Under the pieces are notes generated by a model. That model saw only the letters and a list, made by a program, of their open reading frames with translations. It was not told where the DNA came from and ran no database searches. From Zopfochytrium polystomum (Eukaryota > Chytridiomycota > Chytridiomycetes > Chytridiales > Chytridiaceae), in contig JAIVFJ010000241.1 of assembly GCA_025765615.1 (NCBI GenBank), positions 1 to 64,000 of the forward strand: DNA of 64,000 bases, written 5' to 3'. A program made the position numbers and the translations under genes. Below are positions 35,485-46,800 of this stretch, in pieces (the first letter of the stretch is position 1; the number at the start of each line of letters is the position of its first letter).

Positions 35485-35792
35485 TGTTATGAATCACCCT
35501 CTGGAAACCTCTGGAACCTTCTAGAACATTCCTTCATGGAACCTTCTGGAATCTTCTGGAACCTTCTTTGCTTTCCTGACTTGTCTTGTTGTCATTGGTA
35601 TCATTGGTATCATTGTATTACGAATTGCTCTTTCTGGAACTTTCTTTGAGTCTTGACAAGGAACACTCTCAAAAGGTATAAAAGGGGGATGGGGGACCTG
35701 TCCCATCCCTCAAGTGAATTATTGTTTCCAATACAATCATCACTCCTCTCAGTACCTTGTCTGCCTGGTCCTGTCCTGCCCTGTTCCTGACA
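35485..35792 (+). repeat. Solo chromovirus LTR inside the copia element (308 bp)
   Basis: TGTTATGAATC...TTCCTGACA with TATAAAAG, the start box and GAA/TTC units. The flanks GTAGC and GCTAG are not a direct duplication, and about 60 codons of copia are missing across it, so it arose with a deletion. Confidence 0.9.
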
Positions 35793-37867
35793 GCTAGGAG
35801 CCATTGTGCTTCTTGGAAGGCTTCAGAAAGTGAGTAGTATTCTGCTTCAGTGGAGGATAGCGATACCTGATGTTGTTTGCATGAGACCCAAGAGATGGCG
35901 GCGCCCATGATGAAGAAGACATATCCAGTGCGCAATGTGCAGTCTCCAGGTTCGCCCCCATAAGATGCATCAGTGAATGCAGCTGGTTCAAGGGTGTCAT
36001 TTGTGAAGAGCTGTAGCGGCTTGTGGCTCTGCCTGTAGAATAATCTGTAGTCCCAGGTGCCTTGGAGGTAACGAAGCAGGCGGCAGAGTGCATTGCGATG
36101 GCACTGGCGTGGCTTCAGTTGGAACTGGGAGAGTACATTTGTTGCAAATGCGATATCTGGTTGAGTTTGTGTTGCGAAGTATTGAATTTTCATAAGTGTG
36201 GATCAATACCAGCTTGAGTCACTCTCGCTGAGTTCGATTGACGTTTTGTCATGCATAAAGGTGATAGACATTGGAGTTGATGCAATGGCGAGGTCATCCC
36301 ACATTTTCTCTTCAGTGAGAATTGTCCTGGTGTATTTGTCTGGGCCCATCCAAATGCCTTCGGTGTTGTGCTCGAGGTGGATGCAAATCACTTGGCTGAC
36401 AGTGGTTTCCTCGAGGGACATGCTGTACTCAGCATGAAAAGCATCCTCAATTTTTGCGACAAGAGCTGGGGTGTTGGCCATGACATTGATGTTGTCGACA
36501 AAGACAAAGATGATTTCAAACGTTTGCTGCTGAGGGTCTACTCGAAAGAATAGGCAGGACTCAGCAAGAGATTGATTGAAGCTGAGTTTCTTGACAATGA
36601 ACTTGCGAAGGGTCAGGAACCAGTTTCGCCCAGATTGATGGAGTCCATAGAGGCTCTTGAGGAGTTTGCAGAATAGTTTCTTTCCATCTGGAGTGAATCG
36701 CTCGTGGCCTTTTGGTGGATGCATGTAGATGACTTCTTTGAGGAAAGCGTACAGGTAGGCTGTGTTGACATCCATGCTGTGGTACTCGAGGTTAAAAGCA
36801 AGGCTGATTGCAATGAGCAGTCAGATGGCCTGGATCCGGACGGCAGGAGAAAAGGTGTCTGTGTAGTCGATCCCTTCGCGCTGAGTGTTTCCACATGCGA
36901 CAAGACAGGCCTTCCATCGCTTCAGCCAGCCAAAGGGGTCGAGCTTGTAGGCATAAACCCTTTTGCAGAACATTGCGCGTTCGCCAGGAGGAAGAACTGC
37001 CCATTCCCAAACCTTGCGCTCGTCCACGAGAGAGTGAAGTTCCTCAAGCTCAGATGCAGTCCATTCTTCATTGTAGTCTGATGTGTGGGCTTCCTTGTGG
37101 GAACGTGGCACTGGTGGGAGTTGTGATTGGTGGATTGGTTGTTTAGGGAAGCACTTTGGGAAGCGTGGTTCTGGTTTAGCTGATGCAAGGTAGAGTCGGA
37201 AGAGATGGCGAGTGATTGTTCGATTTGCAAGTAGCTTGCGAAGTCCACTTGGTGCATCTTTGATGTTGACAATGACGGATGGTGGAAGTGGTGATTCAAT
37301 GACAGGTTCCAGTTCAGTGTTGATGGATGCTGCTATGCGGTCTGCTGTTGGAGCAAGGCTTTCTTCAGGTTCGTCTTCATCTTCGCCCAGGACGACAGCA
37401 AATGTGTATGGGGTTCCAACCACAGTTGTCATCATCATCATCGTCTTCCATATCTTGGGGAAGAGTTGGAGGTTGATCTGAGGTGTTTGTTGATGATGAT
37501 GGCAGCTGTCCCCCTCCAGAAGCCTGGCACAGCTGCTGGCGAGTACGAGAGGAGGGAGCACCATCAAGAAGAGAGTTGGACAATCGACGGTAAGAGTCAA
37601 GTGGTGGCTCGACAGGCTTAGCATTGCTGCGGACAAGGCCAGGAAAGATATGCTCATGCAGGTTATAGTGGCGTGTCCCAAGAATGGTATTGTGTTGCAC
37701 GTAGTGATGAATCTGTTGCAGGAGAAAACAAGTACCTGGAAAATTTGGAGGAGTTGCTGGACAGTGCGGCAGTGACAAATAGTGACTCTAGGAGTTGTTT
37801 GATGCTGCACTTGATAGAGAAATGGTCCAGGATAGAAGATGTGTGTTGCACACAATGCCTGTTGCAA
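35793..37867 (-). pseudogene. Copia RT/RNase H remnant
   Basis: Frames 37867-36821, 36775-36203, and 36193-35793 carry successive parts: YKLDPFGWLKRWKACLVACG with DTFSPAVR; MDVNTAYLYAFLKEVIYMHP, LYGLHQSGRNW, IIFVFVDNINVMANTP; then QYFATQTQPDIAFATNVLSQ, FTDASYGG, SLSSTEAEYYSLSEAFQEAQ. The RT box is FVDN instead of YVDD, so polymerase activity is lost. The RNase H Asp and Glu positions remain. Confidence 0.85.
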
Positions 37868-38140
37868 GCTGATTGATGGGTGAAAAATTCTTCGTCGAGG
37901 TGGTCCGTCAGCTTTGACAGCTCTTGCGGCGGGGAGCCCGAGGAAGGAGAGTCCTGGGAGAGGAGAAATTCGGCGGGGACGTTGTTCGCCAGTTCGTTGT
38001 ACTTCTGCATGTCAAGGTCAAACCATCAAACAGATGGAGGGAAAGAAGGGGAGGGAGGTGGGGGAAGGGGGTGGGAGCTACGTTCGTTACAAGCGTCTCT
38101 CTTCAACAACCAAACAAAAAAAAAAAAAAAAAAAAGTGGA
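37868..38140. other. Junction between copia remnant and host-gene fragment
   Basis: Contains the N-terminal end of copia-like sequence (minus frame 38010-37663) and an A-tract at about 38117-38135. No gene of its own. Confidence 0.4.
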
Positions 38141-38630
38141 TCACGTTACAAAGTCAAAGACCCCATCCCACGACTCGCTCAGCGCCGAAAACCCTTTCGC
38201 CGGTGCCGGCGCCGGCACGACCATCGCAAAGCCCCTAAACACATTGCCCCACCTCGCCGCGTACTTTGCCGGGTCGGCCCGCTTGTACACAAACAGCGCA
38301 TTGTTCAGCGCCACCACGAACCGGTCGCCGCCCAGCGCCGCGAACCCGCGCGCCTGCCTGCTGACGGGGAAGTCGAGCGTCTGCGACGTCAGCCGCGTGG
38401 ACTGCGTGTCATACGTGTATGCGACCGTCGGGATCAGCTGCCCGGCGTCTTCCATCGCGCCCGCGTTCGCCGGTTGCGCGAGGATGAGGAGCACGTCGGC
38501 GGGCCCGCTTGGATCGTAGGCAAGGAAGCGGGGCGCCCGGGAGCGTGAGAACCGTGGTCACCGTTCCGTTGGCGTAGTGCACCATCAGGGAGTTGCCGTT
38601 CTGTTTGCCACAGGAGGGATAGTTAGCCAT
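38141..38630 (-). pseudogene. C-terminal fragment of an unrecognised host gene, one frameshift
   Basis: Reads MVHYANGTVTTVLTLPGAP, then after a one-base shift RFLAYDPSGPADVLLILAQP and ends KGFSALSESWDGVFDFVT. The repeating beta-strand look (VALNNALFVYKR, FAALGGDRFVVA) suggests a beta-propeller-type protein, but no family motif is certain. Sequence upstream (right) is replaced by the LRR fragment, so the N-terminus is missing. Confidence 0.45.
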
Positions 38631-38701
38631 TTGGAAATGACATGTTACGATCCCCGTAAGTTCTCAGACACCATTCCGAGAATTTGCTCACTTTGCCTCA
38701 G

Positions 38702-39708
38702 ACAAAGAATTGAAGGAAGTTGGGGCTCAAGTAGCAGCTGTAGCACTCAGGGCCAACAGCACCCTCCAGAGTATTGGTCTTTCTTGTGAGTACGACCACC
38801 AGTTCTCATTCAGGGCATCAACTGTCCAGAGTTTTGTCAAGCCTTGTCCCTGATTGTGCAGATGGAAACCTCACTGATTCTGTTCTTTCTCTCATTTCTT
38901 TATTTGCACAACTTGATTGATTCCAGGGAACGCCATTGGTCAAGAAGGTGCAAAAGCCCTGGCAGATGCCCTGAGGACCAACACCTCCCTCAAGAGCATT
39001 AATCTTTCCTGTGAGTGCATTCCCCAGTTTCATAAAGAACGACAACCTTTCTGAGTTTTGTCCAGCCTTGTCCCAGATCGTGCAGATGGAAACTTCACTG
39101 ATTCTGTTCTTTCTCTCTGTTTTTTCCGCACAACTTGATTCATTGCAGCCAATAGCATCGGTGATGAAGGTGGAAAAGCCCTGGCTGATGCGCTGACGGT
39201 CAACAGCACCCTCCAGAGTATTGATCTTTCTTGTGAGTGCATCCCCAGTCCTCATCAGAGCTTCAAATGTTCAGAGTTTTGTCGAACCTTGCTCCTGGTT
39301 GTGCAGATGGAGACCTCGCTGATCCTTTGCTTTCTTTGTTTTCTTTATTTGCACAACGCGATTGATTGCAGGGAATGGCATTGGTCAAGAAGGTGCAAAA
39401 GCCCTGGCATTTGCCCTGAGGACCAACACCTCCCTCAAGATCGTTGATCTTCGCTGTGAGTGCATCTCCCAGTTCTCTTAAATTGTCAACATTTCAGAAT
39501 TCGGGCAAGCCTCGTCCGCAACTGGGCGGCCACAGATGGAAATCTCACTAATCCTTTTTGTTCTCACTTCCCATTTTTTTTCTCAACGTATTTGATTGTA
39601 GTGAATGAAATGGGTCCAGTAGGTGAAAAAGCCCTGGCTGATGTTGAAAAATGCAAGACCACTCTCAAGGTGCAACTGTACCCAACAATGCCAACAACGA
39701 AAAAATAA
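38702..39708 (+). pseudogene. Partial LRR array paralogous to the TIR-kinase-LRR gene
   Basis: Four 84-nt exons (38702-38785, 38927-39010, 39149-39232, 39372-39455), each with phase-1 introns and GTGAGT donors, and a terminal exon from 39602 to the stop at 39708 (ending TLKVQLYPTMPTTKK). Repeats read GAKALADALRTNTSLKSINL and similar. The intron before the first exon also matches the other gene. There is no TIR or kinase here, so it is either a truncated duplicate or the tail of a gene whose front was lost. Confidence 0.7.
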
Positions 39709-39904
39709 TCAACTCTTGGAAGAGTACTGCTTTTGGTCCCACTTTCATCGTCTGGGTCGAAACTCCTTGAACTCTCAGTTGAAGAGGATTGGAGGAATGT
39801 TTTTTTTTTTTCTTCGTTCTTTTGTATGGTTGTTGAATCTGGTGTGGATGGGCAACTGTGCGCTTTTGGTGATTGAGCTTTTGAATGACTTAAAGGGCAT
39901 GAGC

Positions 39905-40090
39905 AAGTTTCGAAGGGGCCGGAAGGTTGCAAGCTGGGAACTTGTGCACAGAAACACCAGCAATCGGGCAGGTGCTGCGCCTGGCCACATCCACCCGACC
40001 ACTCGACCGACAGGCTTTACCACATCGCACTCCCGCTCACACAACTCTCTCTCACAGCAGCAGGACCAAGGCGAAATGGGGAGGGAACCT
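39905..40090 (-). repeat. Segment related to the 1455-bp element
   Basis: Minus-strand translation ECDVVKPVGRVVGWMWPG and SSQLATFRPL parallels ECDAIKPVGRVIVPTQPG and SSLLATFRPL encoded on plus at about 27480-27605. Similarity stops on both sides. Confidence 0.55.
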
Positions 40091-40717
40091 TTGAAGAGTC
40101 AGACAAAGGAGTTTGTTTGCCCCTCCTTTTTGTTGCAAAATGTTGTTTTTCCCCCTATTTGGGGCCTCTGTCGGTCCCAGTCTGAAGCAAGGCTTTCTCA
40201 GTTTTTGCTGTTAGTGGGAACCTCTGCATGTCGAACACCCAGTGCAAAGTGCAATTTTCCCTTTTTTTTTAGGCGCGTAAAACAGTTTTTTTTGGGGGGG
40301 GCGCAGATTAAGTCAAACAGCGAGAGGATCCCCAATATTTCCAAACACTTTCTCTCCGGAGATTCCATCCTTTTTTTTCCTCCTTTCTTCGCTTTGAGCA
40401 GTTTTAACCCTAACCCTGTTTGAGGAATTTCACTAATTAATTCTTGTACCCACCGTCGTCTCTTGCAGCGGTCAATATGACAGAACACTGCTCTGTTGTT
40501 GCAGTTGTTGCCACCTTTTAGACCCCATGTTCTTTATTCTTGTTTCCTCCCAATCAACAAAAATAAGAAAGCTCAAAACGAAAGCGAGATTGTAAGAAAA
40601 AAATGAACCACACAAAACCAAAAACCAAGTCAATAAGACGAAATCGAGTACAGAAAAAAAAAAAAAAGAAAATGTAAAACCAACTGACAAATTTAGTGAG
40701 GAGAGAGAGCGAGAAAG

Positions 40718-40721
<4 letters not shown>

Positions 40722-40754
<33 letters not shown>
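40722..40754. repeat. Poly(A) tract (33 nt)
   Basis: Homopolymer downstream of the kinesin gene's stop (minus strand). Confidence 0.9.
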
Positions 40755-40756
<2 letters not shown>

Positions 40757-40878
40757 CTACTCCCAAGCGACCACCATAACCTTAACCAGACCAAGCAAGA
40801 AGAATACCAGAAGAAGAAGAGAATGGAGTGGCCAGCACACAAAAATCACACATACACAAGCGCCGGCCCCTCCTCCCG

Positions 40879-43800
40879 TCACTGACGGCCCCCGTCCCCT
40901 CCCACCGCGGCCGGCGCCGTCAATGCCCCGGCGCCGCCGCCGCCGCCAAACGCGCCAAAGTCCGAGCTGCGGCGCGACAGGATGGCCGCCACGTGCAGCG
41001 GGTCCAGCGCCGTCACCCACTTGTCCATCTCCTCCTTGCTGGCCGCCAGAAGCAGCAGCGACGAGTACTTTGTCAGCAGCGCAAACGCAAACGGGTGTTG
41101 CTGTCCAATAGTCCCCAGCGCCGGGCCGTACTCGACCAACGAGTCCTTCAAGCTAAAAACGGCAATCTCGTCAACGTCCGTCGCCTTTGCAAACACGTGC
41201 AGGCACGGCCGCCGCAGCAAAAAGTACCGCCGCACCCAACTGCCTTGGTCGTCCGGCGTGTACAGCCACCCCTTCATCGACATCGGTCCCACCCGCGAGA
41301 CGGGCTTCAGCGCCGCCTTGACCCACAGCACGGGCTCCTCGTCCTGCGCAAACGCCTGCGACGGCGGCGTGCCGTACAGCAGCTTGTCCAGGCACGGGTC
41401 GCGCATCCACGCAGGCCGTCGCCACAGGTCCACGCACTTGCGCAGCAGCGCGTACTGCTCGCGCTCAGACGTGCTGGCATGCTCTCCTGCCCCCGTCGCC
41501 GACAACGACGACGAAAAGGGCGACGACGTCGCCACCAGCGCATTGTTCCCGGGGCCACCGCCGCTGCCGTCGACCGACACGCCCATGCCCACCGCTGCGG
41601 TGCCAAACAAGTCCTCGAGCCGCTGCCGCCACATTTCGACCTCCATAAACCAGCGGCGGCGCTCCCTGCCGACCCAGTACCGCAGCACAACCTCCTGCCC
41701 GCCGGGCACCCAGCCGCCGAGGCACTCCTCGCCGCGCACGTACTTTGTCCGCGCGTCAATGGCTTTCCACGACCGGCGCCGTCCCGCCGGCCGCACAATC
41801 ACCTCGGACCCTTCCTCTGTCGACGCCATCAGCGTGCTGCCGATCGGCTCGGGCGACGACACGGCCGACATGAGCGTCAGCGACGACGCCGCCAGCCGCA
41901 CCTCGCTCAGCAGGCTCAGCGAGCTGTGATACCGCAGGCCCGTCACGGGCATCCCCGCCGTCGCCATCATCTCCATAAACTTGGCCGACGCCCGCAGCTT
42001 GGTGTCGCGGTCGTTGACAATCACTCCGACCGTCGCCTCAAAGTGGACCGGTCCGCTAAATAGCAGCCACCGCGTCGACGCGTCCTCGTCTTCGTCCCCA
42101 CCGCCGCCGCCGACGCTGCCGTGGTCAGAGCCAAACGACGCGATCGACGACACCGACCCGCTGCGCGAGCGGATCGGGTCCCCGCCGTCGCCCGTGCTGT
42201 TCCGGCGGCCGCGCGTCGGCTGCGCTGCCGGGCCGGTGCCAAACATCTGGGACGCGCCGCCCTCGTCGCAAATCGCGTCCACCTCGACGCCCCACGCGAT
42301 CGTCATTTCGAGCCGTACGCCGCGCTTGGACGGCCGGTTGAGGTGCACGCAGTTGTGCAGGCTAGAGTCCCACGGGACAGACACTTCCAGGCGCGACCGG
42401 CCGTCCGAGCTGACCACGGGGCGGTTCTCGCCGGGCAGCCCGGCGGCGGACGCCGCCCCAGACTCGTCTCCCGCGCCCGCGGCGGGCAGCGCGAGCTCGA
42501 CGAACCCGGCGTACGGCAACGAGTCGTCGAGGTCCTCTTCGAGCGGCAGGCCCGTGCGGACGTTGACGCGGCGGATCCTGCCGACGCGGACGTACGAGAT
42601 GCGGCGCCAGGGGAAGCCCGTGTGACCCGCGGCGTGCGACAGGCGCAGCGAAATCCGGCGCTGCATGCCCTGGCGGAGGAGGAACTGGTTCGAGGACGGC
42701 GACGGCACCGACGACGGCTTCTCGGCCGCCGGGGTGGCAGACACGAGCGACTGCACGGGCACGCCCACAAACTCTCCCGACCCTTGCGAGAGCTCGGCGA
42801 CTTCGACCTGCGAGAGGATGATGTGGCGGTGGCGCGCCATGATCGCCTGAGTTGGGTTCGCCACAGTCGGTTTCATCGACGCGGCAGAGCGGAGCGAGGC
42901 GATCGACAGCGCCTTGCGGATGCCTGGAGAGCTGCCAAAGTTTGACGAGGACGAAGACGACGACGACGTCGAGCCGCCCGATTCGATTCGAGCGCCAACG
43001 ACCATTCCTCCCGAAGCGGACGACGGCGACGACGTCGGCGCTGCGGCCGGGGCCAGGAGCCCGCGCGGGATCGACTGGCTAACGGCGCCGGCTCCCGCCG
43101 ACGCAGCGGCCGCGTACGCCTCCTCGATCACCGCGGAGATGGGCTTGACCCGGCGGCCAAACACGTCGAACCGCACCAGCCGCCTCGAAATGACTTCTTG
43201 CAGCCCTGGTGTGACGCGCACCGTCAGCGTCTGCGAAAACTCCCACCGCACGGGGTGCTCGCCAAAGTCGGATTTGGGGTCCGTCGCGAGCACGCGCAAG
43301 TGGTCGCTGCCCATCCCCGGCACGCCGCCAATGCCAATGCCGACGCCGCCCCGGCCGCCGCCGCCGCCGGCACGACGGCCCGCCCGCAGGGTGTCGCTGG
43401 GACTGTCGGCGTCGTGCGGCCGCTCGAATTGCGACGCTCGGAACTGGCAGTGCACCTGCGTGTACTCGCGCTCCGAGATCCCCGTCATCTCCAGGATCGA
43501 CACCTCAAAGACGAGCGTTCCGCCGTCCTGCAGATACGACTCGGGCCGGTCGCCGTCGTCTGAAGCCGCCGCGGCCGCGGCCGCTGCCGCGGCCAGCGCA
43601 GACCGCCGACGCCGGCTCGTCGACTGCAGGCTGCGGTTGAAGATCTCGGTAAAGCTCATCTGGCGGGACCCGCGCCGCCCGGCGGCCGCGGCGCGGTACG
43701 GTGTTTCGGCAGGGCCGTCAACATCGCCGCTGGCGTCCAGTGCTTCGACGTCGTCGTCATCGTCCTCGTCGTCCTCTCCGGCGTCGGGCGGTTCCGACGA

Positions 43801-46800
43801 AATGGGGGAAACGACGATGCGCAGCCAGCCCTTGACGGCGCCCGAGCTCGCATCGACGACCGGACACCTCGTTTCTCGTGCAAATCCAAAGCCGAGGCCC
43901 AGGACGCCCACCATGGCCGACCCGATCAGGTCATAGTACGGTTTGCGCCGCGAAGACGCCGAAGTTCCGCTTGCGCCGCTTGCAGACGAATTCGAGGAGG
44001 CGTTGCCCAGTGCGCCACTGCTGCTGACGTTCGTCGAGCCGACCATCACCCCTGGCGGCAGTGGCGGAGGGAGTTTTGGCGTCGGCCCGGAAAAGAGCTG
44101 TTTCAGTGGGCTGAAAACCGACGCCGTGGAAGCGGACATGGCCGAGGCACCTGCAGAACCGGAAGATCCCGCGGACGCTGAAGAGCCGGGGACGAAGGCG
44201 CCCGAGGAACCCGCCTTGTCTGGAGCACCGGGGAGTGGCGGCCGCTTGGCGAGGGGCACGCCGCTGCCTCCGGCGGCTTGGCCCGCCAGCCCGCTAGCAG
44301 CAGATTGCGCAGCAGAGTTTGCCGAAACCGACACGACGGGCACGTCGTCCGCCGGTCCGGCCACATCGTAAAAGCATCCGTCCGAGCCCGGTGCGCGGCG
44401 CTGCACGTAAAATGTCGCCGCCATATCCGAGACTTCGTACTGCGCCCGCATGATCGGAACGCGGACGGGGAGCGCCGTTAGCGGCCAGTGGTGGATCGAG
44501 TTGTGGCGGCCGTCGAGGACGCGCACGGCAATGACTGGGCGCGGGCGTGGCGGTGTCGTAGCGGCGGGGTTGTTGCTGAGCGCACCCGAAGATGATAGCG
44601 GCGAGGCCGTTGGGGTGGAGGATGCCGAGGGAGGGAGGAACCGTGAGGCCAGACGGCTGCTGGCCGGGGACGGCGAGGCGAGGGAGAGCATGTCCGACGC
44701 AAAAGTCGGGTTGGACTCCCAAAAGGAAACTGGGTTGAGGTGGGATGCGTCGTCAACGACAACGAGCTCGTACATGACGTTCTTGTTCAATTCGCGGGCA
44801 ATAATGTTGGCTTCCTTGACCAGTGCCGCGTATTGAAGGATCTTTTTAAAATTTTCACATCGGTTAGCAATCAGCGAAAGAAATGGAAGAAGAACAAAAA
44901 AAAAAAAACAAAAAAAAAAAAAAAATGGTTGCCACTCACATCTTCGGCAAGGCGGACGACACACCGCCACCTCCACTGCCGATAAGCACGCCACACCGCA
45001 CTTCGCTGGCGTTCAGTCAGCTCCTCCACTTCGCCCGCCGCGCCACCAATGGCGCTTCCGCGCTTCGCCTGCAAACGCCGCAACCGCGCCTCGTAGGTCT
45101 GCTTTTGCACCTCCAAGACTTTGCGCATCTTCTCCTTTTCCTGCGCAAGGTCCACCTCCAGAGCGCGCACGCGCTCCTCGACCTCGCTGACGTAGCCTGC
45201 GGACGACTGAATGGTCGGACTGAGCTGGGAATTCGATAGTGGAGGGGACACGGTCGTTGCTGCGGCCGCCGCCGCCGCGTAGGCCGCGAGAGAATTTTGG
45301 GCTGAAGGGTGGCCGGATTGGTTCACGGGCGGGAAAGGGAGTATGGATGACAGAGCGGACTGGTCCAGCAGCCACGACAGCCGCTGCGCGGCCGCGGCCG
45401 CCGCGACGGGATCGGACGGGTGCCCGACTTGCGGTCCACCCACCGCAATCTCCTCGTAGACAGTCTTGCGGGGGTCGACCAGGGCCGCGCCAGGTTGCGC
45501 TCCGCCGCCCAACGCTTGCGCCAGCCGGATCCGAGCCTCCACGTCCATGAGCAAGGTCGCACGAAGATGCGCCGCGGCAGCGCTTAGGACAGCTGCTGAC
45601 GTTTGTGGGTCGATGGGTGTTGGTGCGGGAGTGGTCGGCTCGCCGCGACGGGGAATGACCGGTGGAGGCCCGCTGTCGGTGTCTATCGAAAGAGAAGGAT
45701 TCGCATTGTCGGCAAAGGGCACTGGTGGCCATGGAACATCCAAGGAGGCGTTTGAGACGGACGCATCGTCGCTGCCGCCATGGAGAGCACCGGCGGCAAC
45801 GGCCGCGGCCTCGGCCCTCCCGTCGTCGTCTTCGTGCATGGGACTGAACCAATCCGTTCCGCTCCCGCCGGAGCGCTGTGCACCAGCCCCGCTGACACCT
45901 GGTGTTCCAGGGCGGGAGGTGGTTGCCGTGTCAGAGCGCTGTGTCGAAGGAATCTGGATGGGCGGTGGAGGCGGGGTCGTTCTCGTGGGACCCTGAGTTG
46001 ATGATTCGGTTGTTGGAGGCGCGCCCTCCATGGGCATGGGTGAAGCTGTTCTCGTCCGCGTCCCGGTAGGTGGCGCTTCTACGAACGAGACCGGCCGCGA
46101 TGGAGCAGGGGAGCTCAGCGGCGACGGCGCTTGCATCGAATTCGGCCGCCAGCGCCGCGACGATGGAGACCGGTCGGACGGATTTGAAAAGCGGAATAAA
46201 TGGTATTGGCCGAATCCGACGCGTGCGCCGGAAGCTAATCGCACGGACGGCCCCGTCACAAGTTGCCCGTCGACAAACGTCATGGATCCGGGTGCTGCGT
46301 GAAGTGTGACGATCACCTGTTGGTTGGGAGAAAGCGACGCGGAGGCTGAAGTTGGTGGGCTCGTGTCTGTCGTCGTTGTTGCCCCAACGGCAGTCCCCGC
46401 GAGTGCGACACCGTCCGTCGACTTTGCAGAATCGGCGTCTGAGCTTCCGCTTCCGCTGGGACTCGTGGACGCACCCCCAGCGATCGCGCATTCAAAAGAG
46501 GCGTGGTTCTCCAAGATGTCTTCACCCTCAAGGCGAATAGTCGCTTCTGGAGAGCTTCCAACAGTGTGGGTTCCAGGGGGCAGGCGGTAGAGGACGCATT
46601 CCGACGGCAGCAAGTCTTCGCTGAGATTGACGAGGTGGGGCACGCTGCGCGGAACTTGAACACCCATGGAAAGGAAAGCTGACATGGGATTGTATGAAGG
46701 AGGTTCCATCGGACTGGATCGACCCGAGACCGGTCGATCCCTCTCCAGGAGGGTCATGTCCTGCTTCGCGATACGTTCTGTCTTTTCCTGCAGTAAGGAG

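Larger units (their letters stand above)
34874..37867 (-). mobile_element. Decayed Ty1/copia element with 3' LTR, invaded by a chromovirus LTR
   Basis: On the minus strand: linker and RT from 37867, the RNase H end, the C-terminal block PTSDQIADILTKPL, a G-rich polypurine tract, and an LTR TGTTAG...TTCACA (35289-34874). Several frameshifts are present. A 308-bp chromovirus LTR (35485-35792) replaces the segment between EAQWLLA and YVPTSDQ. No 5' LTR is seen. Confidence 0.85.
39709..40878. other. 3' flank of the LRR fragment and intergenic DNA before the kinesin gene
   Basis: The first 190 bases match the 3' flank of the TIR-kinase-LRR gene (reverse complement of about 20640-20850). A block at about 39905-40090 resembles 27430-27610 in the 1455-bp element. 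A poly(A) run lies at 40722-40754. No gene seen. Confidence 0.6.

Noticed and set aside
40404..40416. TTAACCCTAACCC, telomere-like
   Set aside because: Only two repeat units inside unique sequence; too short to call an interstitial telomere.
40828..42945. Long plus-strand open frames (for example 411 and 274 codons)
   Set aside because: They are antisense shadows of the kinesin gene, rich in Arg/Pro/His from GC-rich codons, with no domains.
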